From Astrocystis sublimbata (taxonomy: Eukaryota > Ascomycota > Sordariomycetes > Xylariales > Xylariaceae), in the NCBI GenBank assembly GCA_022453515.1, contig JAJNNY010000085.1, forward strand, positions 60,764-124,763: a stretch of 64,000 nt of DNA, written 5' to 3'. Below, one piece after another: positions 1 through 10,498 of this stretch (within the stretch, counting starts at the first letter, position 1; every line of letters begins with the position of its first letter). A program made the translations under genes and the position numbers. The notes under the pieces are model-generated. The model saw nothing but the letters and a program-made list of their open reading frames with translations, ran no database searches and was not told the origin of the DNA.

Positions 1-860
1 AGGTGTTACATACAACTTTCCTGTAGTGGGCAGGAACATCTCGAAATGCATCAAAAACCAATGCATGGGGTCTATTGCTTCAACCATGACTGCGAAGGAC
101 GTTTTGCTTGCCATAGGTTGCAGGCGAGACAGGCACAGAGGTCAGCCACGCTGCATCGTCCAAGCCGCCCGCTCTTTCAATATGCCTGTGCAACATCATC
201 CACAAAGAGGGCTGGCTCCCTTGCACTGGGTTCTTGCCTGGCGAAATGTTTTTGGTAGGATCTAGACATGCCTGGTCCCGAGGTCCTTCGCACTTAGACT
301 CAGATAGGCTGGGGCATGGCGCTATGCCTAAGGGTATCCGCCACGTGCCTGCTCGTCTGCCCTTGAAGTTACTTGATTGGGCGTTTGGTCGCAGTTGATT
401 GGACAATGCTGGATAAAGCGCCCTGGCGCCTTCCCTCGGGGTTATCGGGCCTAGCGCTTGCCTAAAGCTCTCGTTGGGCTCGCTGGGGCAAGTGACGCCC
501 AGGTGATCAATCAATGTCAGGGATTTATTTACTGACCCACTTGGCGCCTTTATGTACCCAGCCGCCATAAGTAGCGTGTCAGGTACCTGCGACGGATCCG
601 GAGGGACTAGCCTAGCCGTCACTGTTACGCACCACCTGGGCAATTACTGATTTACCAATGCGACATGCAGACATCGTCCCCATCTTGATCTTCCTCAATA
701 CAACAAATCCACAACATCCATCCAAGTTGACCGCCAACAGACCCCGACCACCAACCAAGTCCACCCCTCTCAACCACCCCTCCCAACCCTCTCCATTTTG
801 CTTGTCTCTTACTTGGTCCGAAGCCTGTCGGCAGCGTACAGCACATTGCATCTGTGCAGC
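1..860. other. Left-edge intergenic and 5' region, no supported gene
   Basis: Open frames occur on both strands but none has a recognisable domain, a convincing start context or splice signals. The last 200 bases are C/A-rich and probably include the 5' UTR of the poly(A) polymerase gene that follows. Confidence 0.5.
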
Positions 861-3608
861 ATGTATAACAACCACCATAGCTCGTCGTCGTCGGGTCCGC
901 CGCCGCCATATCCACCGGCCACCGACCGACACAACGCCTACCCGCCACCACCGCCGCCCTCGAGTCTACCGCCGCCGCCGCCGCCTCCCCAGCAATGGGA
1001 CAGACGCGACAGGGGCGATGGCCGAGATGGACGCGATAGTCGCGACAGCTACGACCGGTACGACGACCACCGTTCCCGCGATCGAAGGGACGACCGCCGC
1101 TTTCGCGGCCCTTACTCCGACTTGCGCCAACAGCGCGGTCCTTCTGGAGGCTATCGAGACCGAGACGATCCGCGCGAATCCCGCGACTACCGCGACTATG
1201 ACAACTACCGTGATTCTCGCGACTCTCGCGACTCTCGCGACCATCGTGATCGCCGCGATGACTTCCAACCGCCTCGGGGCGACTTCACTTTCCAGCAGGC
1301 CGCACCCGGCAACATCTCGTCCTACCGCCCCAACGACTACCCCAGGTATGCCCATCACTGTACCCATCTCAAACATGATAGACAGCATCCTCTGACTTCC
1401 AGTTCCCGCAGCTTTGATCGCCAGGGGTCCAACTACGGTCCCCGCCGGTTACGGGGCAACGGGCGGTATCCTGACCGACCGCGCCGCGGTGGCCCGTATC
1501 AACCGTATCAACGCCGCGAGAAGGAGAAGGCGGCCGACCGGCTGCTGCTATCCAAGCGATTTGACGACGAGAAATCCGAGCTGATGCTAGGAGATACGGC
1601 CGTGCGCGCCACGTACCGAGATGTCGATGAGCTCTCCGATAGTGACGAGGTGGACATGGACATCTCGGACAACGACGACGCTGTCCCGAATGCAGCCGAA
1701 CGGCCCACGAAGCGCGCTCGCACTAATCAATCGGCTGCCGCATCCGCTGACGACGCGCCCAAGTGGTCCAACCCGGACCCCTACACGGCTCTGCCACCGC
1801 CCGAGACGACTCGTAAGAAGGACGTGGTGCAGCTGATTAGAAAGGCGCGCGTGGAAGCTGAAGCACAGAAACCCGCCGTATCGGCCGAGCAGGCTGACTT
1901 TATCTCGTTCGATGCTTCCGATGACGAGGCTAACGCACCCGCAACGCCCCCAAGTGATTTAAACACTGGAGGTGCATTTACTTTTTCAGTGGAGAAATGG
2001 AAGACGGCGGTTGATGTGTCACAACGTTTCAATAAAGTTAGTTCGTCGGATGACCTTGCTGGGCTCCCTGCTGCATCCTTAAATCTACCCCCCAAGCCTC
2101 CCGCATCGACCGCCAACCTCAACCTCGCCCCGCCGCCGACCGAGCAGTCGCAACCCTCGCAACCCTCGCAACCCACCGATCCAGCCCAGGTCAAATTCTC
2201 TGCACCTGTTGATCTCGCCCCTTCCACCGGCTTGGGCAACCGTAAGCGGAATCTTGATGATGAGATTCTGCAGCCCATGCAACCTCCGCATGCACTCTTG
2301 AAGAAGGTGAACAGAATGTCGCCTGGCGGCAACGTCGTGCCCATATGGCAGCCTGTGCCGGGCCAAGAGCCCTGCCCTTGGGTACAAGATCCTCATTTTG
2401 GCGTGCCCAACATGGGTACACGGTAAGTCTCAATCCCACCACTGCTTCTGATTGATCCGACAACGGATCGCCGCCGCCGCGAGACTGACCCTCGTAGCCT
2501 GCATATGGAGATCAGGGACTTCTACGAATATGTTGCGCCCCGTCCCTTCGAAGAGAAGCTGCGCCAACAGCTGGTGTCACAACTGGAGACGGTCGTACAT
2601 GCAAGATGGCGCGACGCCAGGATACTGCCATTCGGCTCTTTCATGTCTGGTCTTTACCTGCCCACGGCCGACATGGACATCGCCATCTGCTCCAATGAGT
2701 TCATCGAGCGGAGCAAACTCTGCTTCGACAAGAAAAGGTTTCTTTGGCAGATGAAGTCCCATCTTGAGTGGCACCGGGTTCCTTACAAGAACTCTGTCGA
2801 GGCTATTACCCGCGCCAAGGTTCCTCTCTTGAAGTACACGGACGACCACACTGGCCTGAAGGTTGACATCTCCTTTGAGAAAATGGACGGCTACAACGCC
2901 ATTGCCACTTTCAAGAAGTGGAAGGACCAGTATCCTGCCATGCCTCCACTGGTCGCCGTCATCAAGCACTTCTTGCTCATGCGCGGCCTCAACGAACCGG
3001 TTAATGGCGGCCTCGGCGGGTTCTCCATCATCTGCATGGTGGTTCATGTCTTGCAGACTATGCCCCAGGTGCAGAGTCGCTCTATGACGGACGACCATCT
3101 GGGAGAAGTCTTGATGCAGTTCCTCGACTACTATGGGAACCGGTTCAATTACGAGAAGGTGGCTATCCGCATGGATCCACCTGGCATCCTTAACAAGGTG
3201 CGTAATCTAGTTCACGATTCCATACTGACCTGCTAACGCCAAGTACAGGCCAAGGCGAGCTCTGTCGTGTATCGCAACCTCGACCGAATCTCCATCATTG
3301 ATCCGAACAACCCCGAGAACGACATCTCGGGTGGCTCGTCGAGTTTCTATGTCATCAAAGATGCCTTCGCCAAAGCGTATCAGACTCTTCAGTCGGGCAT
3401 GATGCAAGCCGCTAAGGAGACTTCCTTGACCCCGACTGATCCTATCAGGAGGAGGAAGGGTGACGTCAGGAAGACGTTGTTGCACCCACTATTCGCCGGC
3501 AACTACTCACACTTTGAAAGGCAGAGAGCTTGGCTGCAGAAGTTAGACCGTGAAGGACGTCCCGAGAATGCCACAAGCTACAGCGATGCCGTTAAATCGG
3601 AATGGTGA
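861..3608 (+). CDS. Trf4/PAPD5-like noncanonical poly(A) polymerase
   Basis: Nucleotidyltransferase of the Trf4/5-Cid14 group, which in fungi adds short oligo(A) tails to nuclear RNAs within TRAMP to feed the exosome. Exons 861..2422, 2498..3197 and 3249..3608 join in frame (873 codons); both introns have good donors, and the second has a TGCTAAC branch site. I start at 861 (MYNNHHSS) rather than the in-frame ATG at 798. Residues 1-500 are low complexity: proline runs, then RD/RDYRDSRD-rich repeats resembling an RNA-binding or nuclear-targeting tail, then acidic stretches. The catalytic core starts near residue 525, with GS at 567-568, metal-binding D579 and D581 in TADMDIAI, and a later PAP-associated GGLGGFSIICMVVH segment. 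A further 66-nt intron at 1346..1411 (frame-neutral, good GTATGC donor) is likely and would remove 22 atypical residues, leaving 851. The family assignment is firm; TRAMP membership is inferred. Confidence 0.9.
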
Positions 3609-4686
3609 ACACCTGGACCGATCCAACGATTCTAATTTATTACACCATCTGGTATGGTACCCCGATATGGTAGCATCCATCATGGCCAAGACCTTGGAAG
3701 TTCCCATAGTCTATTGGCCCTTTTCAACCTTTACAAACAGGTGTATGAGAGACGAACGATCGATCCATTCCATTATCGGCGTTACGGAACATCAAAAGGC
3801 GAATGGAGAAGAAGGAAGGGGGGAGGCTATATGTTGATGAGAGGTTCTTATAGACGGGCAGGCACGAACGACTCAAGGATTCGCGAGACTTTCCGGCTGT
3901 CGTTTTCCGAGATACCCCCTATTTCTTGTTGCATTTTTTCCTGCTTTCTTATAACTGCCCCCCCACCTTTTCTTGCATTCTCTTATTTCATTATGGACTT
4001 GGTTGACGGCAGACGTGTAGTATATAGCATGACGGACGAAGGTATGGTTTGACTGACAATTGGCCGTTATCAGTCTAACCCCTACCTACCTACGCTGTCA
4101 AGACTGTCGGGGTTTTTTTTTCTCCTGTCTTTCATGAACACACCTATACACAGGCTACATGGAGTAGCCTACCTACTACATATTTGCATTTTATCACCCC
4201 CTCGCCACTTTCCACATCGAATCAGGCAAAGGCCACGCCGGTGCAGATAGCCAAGTGGCAGGGGACGAATACGAAACAAAATCGGGATTTTACTTTGCTC
4301 TTGCAGATTGCATGAATGCGTCCCATGCCGAACAAGGCTTTCTTTCATGGCTTTTTTCTCTCACGTGAACCTCCCCACCAGAACAACAGTTCTTTCATTG
4401 TCGGAATGAACTGATTTGATTGCTCCCAGAAACCAGAACCCAGAACTTTGGATCGGCGCAGAACCTTCCCACCACCCACCACCCACCACCACCTGCCATC
4501 CTATCCCCATCACCCATCCCTACCTATATCGATGAGACGGTCGGTTTCTGCGCCCTAGCTTACTGTTATTCGCAGAATCAAACTTACTTGCTTGCTTGCT
4601 CTGCTAGACAAGCAAGTCATGCATTCTTCTTGGAGAATGTACTACTACTGTGTTGGGTTGAGGATCTTCTTCTTCTTCTTCCACCC

Positions 4687-4743
4687 GGTGCCTTTGACAA
4701 TTGTCTTTGTTGTTGTCAAAGCAAAGTAATTGTTAAAGGCACC
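4687..4743. repeat. Inverted repeat / potential hairpin
   Basis: The 16-base arms GGTGCCTTTGACAATT and AATTGTTAAAGGCACC pair at 15 of 16 positions around a 25-base loop that itself contains CTTTG...CAAAG. It lies between the poly(A) polymerase and DUF3176 genes. It may be a MITE end, a structured transcript or chance; no family recognised. Confidence 0.5.
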
Positions 4744-4872
4744 ACCGTTTTCTCACTGGTTACCTGGCTTTATGCTGGGGGCTGGGGAGGAAATTTGGGG
4801 GTGAGGGGGGAGGGAGGAGGGAGGAGAGTAGGGTAGACGAAATCAAAACCTGATGGGTTCTGTGTCCCAACA

Positions 4873-4960
4873 GGCTAGCGCCCTCATAGCCCTGGCCCAC
4901 AAGGGCCCCTTATAAGGGGCGGCTTCGCCCCAGACTCTACGCGAGGGTTCTTTTCATTGT
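4873..4960. repeat. Dispersed GC-rich repeat, copy A
   Basis: Begins CTAGCGCC and contains GGGCCCCTTATAAGGGG, a GGCTTCGC segment and CTCTACGCGAGGG before a T-rich tail. The same order of blocks recurs near 8483, so this is a diverged copy of one element. Element type unknown. Confidence 0.55.
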
Positions 4961-5852
4961 TACCTCTCTTTTCTACTTCCTACGAAGGGGGTGGTTTTAA
5001 GGTGGTCGGAGGTTTTTTAACCTACCTACCGTCCTTGTATTCGAGACCCAATTTCTCCTCTGGGCTAGGGCCTCCGGGCTAGATGTGCGTATGGGATGCT
5101 ATATAGAGTAGGCTTAAGGGGCTGGAATGGATGGAAGGGGGGATCGTATGGGCCTTGTATTTATTTTGATTTTTTTAGGGCATGGGCAGGTATTTGAAGC
5201 CTAGTTGTGGTGGCTAGTACTTACTTACTCCCCTCCGTAGTGAGTGGTACGATTGCTTATATCCATAGGCCTCGTCTATGGCTCATGCCCTTTCCCCCAA
5301 TATATCGTTTATTCTATTCTGTAAGCCTGTTGAAAGCGTAGATACATCCTATACTTACCTCATGGTGGGGGTTTGAACTTATGATTTCCATTTGTGCATT
5401 TTCACACGCTGCCTCACTCAACCTTGGAAGTTACGAGAGTTGCCAACATACCTTAAGTTTCAAACAATCCACCCCCAACGGCATTGCGAAATCTCACGTA
5501 AAAACATATGTAAGCATAACCCATCTGTAATTGGTCTGTTCTTGGCCCCTCTTGGCCCCTAAGCCACAAGTGTAACGAGGCCGGAGCTATGAATAGAAAC
5601 GTGTCCGACACCACGAGGCATCACCAGCGATTCAGGACAAGATTTCCGATGTGGCTTGCCGGGTGTACATAGGATGTGTATTAGTTTTGAATGTTTGGTT
5701 AGTATAAATGATGCGCTCTCGAGATCATCGCTCCTGGCATTGATTCCTATATATCGTGCTTACGTTTCCACGTCGCTGAGCACACTGATGATTACTCATT
5801 TCGGTTTTTTATATTTCTGCAATATTCTTCTATTGTATTTGACTAGGCCACG

Positions 5853-8021
5853 ATGGAACCAGAGCCAGCAGGCCATTTGGATAACCACCATCGTATCGCC
5901 TCAGACTACAACCCAAGGCACCCTCGGACTCCATCCCTTGCCACCTCGGAAAACTGTGACAGTTCTCGCCCTATTCTTGGAAGCTCAGGGCTTGTTCAGC
6001 CGGAAGCCACACCGCAAGATGCATATTCTCAAATGTCTCGCTGCCCTCGAACCTGCTCCTGGTGGTGGTGGTGGGAGATCCTGGCAATGCTACTAAGCCT
6101 TGCAAGCATGGGCCTGTTGGCCTACGTGCTGTCTAAAATCAACGGAATCCCGCTCGAGGCCTGGAGTCTTCCGATCGTGCCCCAGTCCGTAATAGCCATC
6201 CTAACGACAGCCGGCAAAACCGCCTTGCTTGTGCCAGTGGCATCGTGTATCAGCCAGCTGAAGTGGCATCACTTTACTAAGCCGCGGAAGCTTATTGACC
6301 TCCAACTCTTCGACGGTGCAAGCCGCGGCCCTTGGGGATCAACGTTGCTGGTCTGGCACCTAGCTTTCCGAGCGAGGCTTCTGGTGGCTCTGGGCTTTGC
6401 CATAGTTACGGTTCTAGTACTTGGGTTTGACCCTAGTGCTCAACAGATCATCAAGCTTCCTATTAAAGAATCGCCGCTTAAGAATGTTTCCGTTGAGCTT
6501 GGCTCGGCCGACTTCTATTATTCCAAAGGATTTCTGGGCGGCTCGGATGGCTACGGTAAGGCTACTATTCATTCCCCCACATTTTCTATAAACAATGTTC
6601 TAACCTTCCAAAAGGTAGTATTGGAGATCCAATTCTGACCTCCTCGCCATTCAATCGTCTATTGTAAATGGTGCCACTGGCTCTGTCTTTCCGCCGTATT
6701 TCAACTGCCCCCCACCGGCAACTCGATGTGCTTGGGATAAATCCATGGCGTTGGGTGTTTGTGCCGAGTTCAGGAACGTTTCCAGTGAAGCCGTGGCTCA
6801 TTGCAATGGAGAAACCTACTCGCTGAACTGCACCTACACCGTGCCCGGGGTCCACGACCTGCCTACTGATTCCGAAGGGAATATGATGGTCATGCAGTGG
6901 ATTGGCATCACGGAGGGTCCAAGCAGTCAATCGACAATGTTATTCCAATCATTATTCAGTACGGTGGCTACAGATAGTGCGAACACAACTCACTGTAAGT
7001 AGTGATTGGCACCATTTGCCACATTAACAAATTTCAGTACCGAGACCCCTTCCTTGACAGTATAAGCATGCAAGTGATGCTCGGTGTTAATACTGAAGAC
7101 TCGAACTATGCTTTCGAAACTTCAAATCTTTACCCATTACTAACTTCATACGATACAGTCGGTTCCTTTGTCGCTGTAAAGGCTGTAGGCAATGGCCAGC
7201 CAATTGACGTAAGAAACGCAACAGGAGTGACTGTTCCAGCCCCTCCGCCTACCGAGGTCTACTATGCAACATTTAGGTGGTGTGCTCGGACCTACCACAA
7301 CACCAGCGCCTCACAGAAGCACCTCAATCAAGGCCAAGCCACCGCAGAAGAACTGCTCTTCACAGATTATATACCCGCGAAATTCACAGCGCTGGGAGCC
7401 CAATTAGCGCCCGACTACTACACACTTAATAGCAACGCTACTAATACCACATTCAAGATAACTAGCAGGGCGAGAATTTCCATCCCAAGCTATTTTAGCA
7501 GGTTGCTCACCACGACGGTATACAACAAAGGCCCCTATGCGCCCGACGTGCCTAACGACGGCCTCTTCGCCATCGGCTTCGCGCTTATGAGCGCAAACCT
7601 GAGTGACGTCGTCACGAACATTGCAGAAACGCTCAACAACCAGATCCGCAGCAGCAATCCGGGCGATAACTACAACGCCACCACGGTAGCCGGGGAAGCC
7701 TTTTTCCAAGAACCGTATATCGAAGTTCAGTGGGCGTATCTCGCGCTCCCCCTCTCGGTAACGCTGGTTTCGGCTGTCTTGCTAGCTATTACTATTCTCA
7801 TGACAGACAAGCAACCGCTGCTCAAGCATTCTCTGGTCGCACTTTTGGTCAATCGGCTGCACGGGTGGAGCAGCGAAGAGTTGGATGTACAGGGGCAGCA
7901 GACGCTGGAAAAATTGGACCGTCTTGCGGACACGATGGTGGCTAGACTGGAAGATGACAAGAATGGCAGGACAAGACTTGTGAGGACGAGCTTGACGACC
8001 TCTGTTGATTCTGGTCATTGA
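5853..8021 (+). CDS. DUF3176 membrane protein, gene model disrupted or unresolved
   Basis: Belongs to the fungus-specific DUF3176 family (function unknown, plasma-membrane type). The N-terminal part (5853..6555) has a W-rich segment, a membrane span near residues 75-95 and two more hydrophobic spans before residue 205. The middle part holds the family's cysteine-rich extracellular region (PPYFNCPPPATRCAWDK, then LGVCAEF). The last exon ends with a C-terminal membrane span followed by a cytosolic tail with LVNRLHGWSSEE. The parts do not join cleanly. The strong donor at 6556 leaves phase 1, but no acceptor before the next coding block restores its frame. At the second junction the donor at 6995 fits only if the acceptor is the unusual CCGAG ending at 7044. 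Either a base is missing or added near 6620-6640, or the gene carries frameshifts. Stop at 8019-8021. Confidence 0.7.
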
Positions 8022-8912
8022 GATCGGTACTTCTTCACTAAGGGACTGGCGGGTGTATAAGGCTCTGATCTTTGCGAGTTCGCATGCTTCCGAAACAGAT
8101 TCAGGGGACTAGGGTTCTAGCTCAAGACAGCCGTGTAAGAACGGATCTCAGACCTTGTCCCATCAATCGGGGGCTATTGTTCAATTTAAACGGGGCGTTT
8201 CAGGAAGACCAGAGACGTGTGTAAGCCAGCTGGAAAATATCATGTCATATTGGACTGCCCTCCTATATATGATATTAAAGATAGTAGAGGAATATATTCA
8301 AGAGGTGTGGAGTGTACCAGTCGCCCCTTTTTCGAATTACCAACCTGATTTTCAAGCCCTGCGAATGTACCTGCCTTTGAGGTCACCATGCAAGCATCAA
8401 ACCGACCTTCCACATCCATAACCTCTTTTCTCAATCAAGCAGAAGCTCATATAGCTGTTTTTGACTAGGTATGTTTTACGACCTAGCGCCGGCACGGACC
8501 TGGGCCCCCTATATAAGGGGGCTTCGCACCGAGGCTCCACGCGGGGGAACTTTTCCTTGCCCCTTTTGCCACCTCCACAAAGTGGATTATTTTCAAATAA
8601 CCAAAAGGTTGCTTAATCAACCCGCTGTATGGCAATCGGTTCGAAATCTAGTTTTGCAGTGACCTCCATGACAGACGAAGAGCTGCATTACCTGAACCTG
8701 AACCACTTCGATTCACGTACTCATAGTTGTTGTATGGGGTAGGCGGTGTCGCTGAGTTTACTGCGACGGTAGGATGAAGGGGCTAGAAAAGACTTATTCA
8801 CGTCATATTGCCTTATTTCATTGTTGTACCTAGTGCTTGTCAGTCAGTGCCAACAATGGTCTAGAATGAGTGGGAAATTCGCACTTGGGTAAGCTATAGT
8901 TCAAAAGCCTTG
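8022..8912. other. Intergenic region with dispersed-repeat copy B
   Basis: Lies between the convergent DUF3176 and DUF2235 genes. Apart from the repeat at 8483-8559 I see no gene or RNA signature. Confidence 0.5.
8483..8559. repeat. Dispersed GC-rich repeat, copy B
   Basis: Same block order as copy A at 4873: CTAGCGCC, GGGCCCCCTATATAAGGGG, GGCTTCGC, CTCCACGCGGGGG and a T-rich tail. Several substitutions and one-base length differences separate the copies. Same orientation as copy A. Confidence 0.55.
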
Positions 8913-10498
8913 TTACTTGACTCGGTCTTCCTGACTCAATAGTCGCCAAATTCGAATGCAGATTGCCTTGAATTTGTCGGGAAACTCAGCGTCTCGATTA
9001 GTCCAAAACCAGGGGTTTTGGACTCCGGCTTTGAACCACATCATATCGTTTCTACACCGCAAGATCTGGTCATAACAGGGGAAAAGCTTCCTTGGAAGCG
9101 TGTTATATAGGTACAGGTCGGTGAGTAGGTACACCGAAGGGTGAATGATGGTTCCCTGAGGTGCTGTTCCAGACGTCAGTGTAAGTCAGCTGGTGGTCGA
9201 CATATTATGCTTCAGTGATGATGAAGGAAAGCTTGCCATACCGAAATCACAATAGCCCTTCAATTGATATTCCGGTTCATCGCCGAACGGTGTTCTGGGT
9301 TTCTTGAACTGGCCCAGTAAGCCCTGCGACTTTTCCAGACGTATGGCGTATCTTGCTCCATGTATGGGATTCTTGTCATCATGTAGCTGACGAATGTCGC
9401 ACATCCTCACAAGCACCCCATTTTTCGTAGTATATGACCACATCTTTTTCTGGCTATCACCAATTCCGAGAAGATTCAATGGATTAGTCATTGCAGACCT
9501 GCCGGAGAACCCGCCCACAAATTTGAGCACGAGGCCCTGCGCCTGGCTTTCCAGTAGCATCCACTGAAGCGGATATAGGGCCAAACCGTCTGACTTGGCC
9601 GATCCTCCGAGATTGATGTGCGCACCGACGAACCAGGCTTGAAGAAAGCTTCGACTTGACATATTGCCCGTTCCATTGGCCCACGATGGCCATAAGACTT
9701 CAGGCTGCATGGCTTTCCTGTCTTCGTTGAGCGCTAGGGCTGCTCGCATATGCTGAATTGAATCGTTGAAAGAGATGTCGTATAGTGACTTGTCGTCTAC
9801 GGCCTTGACGGTATCGAATGTGCCCACGAATTTGATTGTTGGGGCTTCCCTGGTTTTTGCAGTAAATAGATAATGCATCTAACATAGATGTATTAGTTAC
9901 GTGTTTCTACTCAAGAATATGGTCATCGCAATTCGCCATAGGCAAAGCAACTTACACCACCCTCGTTGATCTGGAATTTCTTTTGTCGATTTTCGTACAT
10001 CTTGAGAGCCTCCTTGTAATCCTGGTCAAATGTCTTGTCGGCAAGACCGGCGGAAATGAGGGCTCGTAGATGATGAAGAAGACCGGCGACAGCTCGAACA
10101 ACATAAGCTCCGCGGCTGAATCCATAAAGCCAGACCTCGTCTTGATCTGTCAAGCGACAACATTCTCGATACACGTTCTTGATGTGGTCGAAGCTTTTCC
10201 AGCCAAAGGCTCCATCATACAGTTTTTCTATCCTGGAGATATTGTCTTCTGACCCAAGACCCGCTATGTATATCTTTTTTTGCATATACCTATGATGATC
10301 AACCATTAACAAAAGTTTTGCGTGGCTCCTGGGGACAACTTACACCTCGCCGGATGCGTTTTTGCATATCCCTTCAGCAACGCTTGCGTACACGCGATAC
10401 GTGTTTGACACGTTGCCATGCTTCTCGTTCCCGCCGTCCGGGTCGAACCAGGTACCATCTACACACACGATCAAACGGACTGGAATTTTCCGGGGCAT
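8913..10498 (-). CDS. DUF2235 alpha/beta-hydrolase-like protein
   Basis: Member of the DUF2235 (Tle1-like) hydrolase family, predicted lipase/phospholipase fold; fungal members are uncharacterised. Reading from the start, exons are 10344..10498, 9956..10289, 9242..9878 and 8913..9163, which sum to 458 codons plus stop. The family's opening VCVDGTW lies at residues 11-17, the nucleophile elbow GFSRG has its serine near residue 110, then VGTFDTVKAV, a KPELW-like MQPEVLWP and WFVGAHINLGG. The last exon supplies GTIIHPSVYLLTD, the family's usual C-terminal motif. Reading straight through 9242 would stop at 9186; the GTATGG donor at 9241 and the acceptor before 9163 restore the frame, so I treat this as an intron, not a nonsense mutation. 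An in-frame ATG at 10573 would add 25 residues. No signal peptide seen. Confidence 0.88.

Larger units (their letters stand above)
3609..5852. other. Intergenic region with simple repeats, a hairpin and one dispersed-repeat copy
   Basis: About 2.2 kb with no supported gene. It holds ACCTACCTACC tracts (near 4080 and 5030), a purine-rich stretch at 4795-4835, an inverted repeat at 4687-4743 and one copy of a GC-rich dispersed element at 4873-4960. The frames at 3654-4052 and 4420-4836 look like UTR or random sequence. Confidence 0.5.

Noticed and set aside
80..643. 187-codon frame on the minus strand at the left edge
   Set aside because: No domain, no splice signals and overlapped by an equally open plus frame; composition is that of GC-rich noncoding DNA.
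3654..4052. 132-codon plus frame after the poly(A) polymerase
   Set aside because: Lies in the expected 3' UTR, has no homology and overlaps another open frame.
9186..9245. Apparent premature stop in the DUF2235 gene
   Set aside because: A GTATGG donor at 9241 and an acceptor before 9163 remove it and restore the family C-terminus, so it is an intron.
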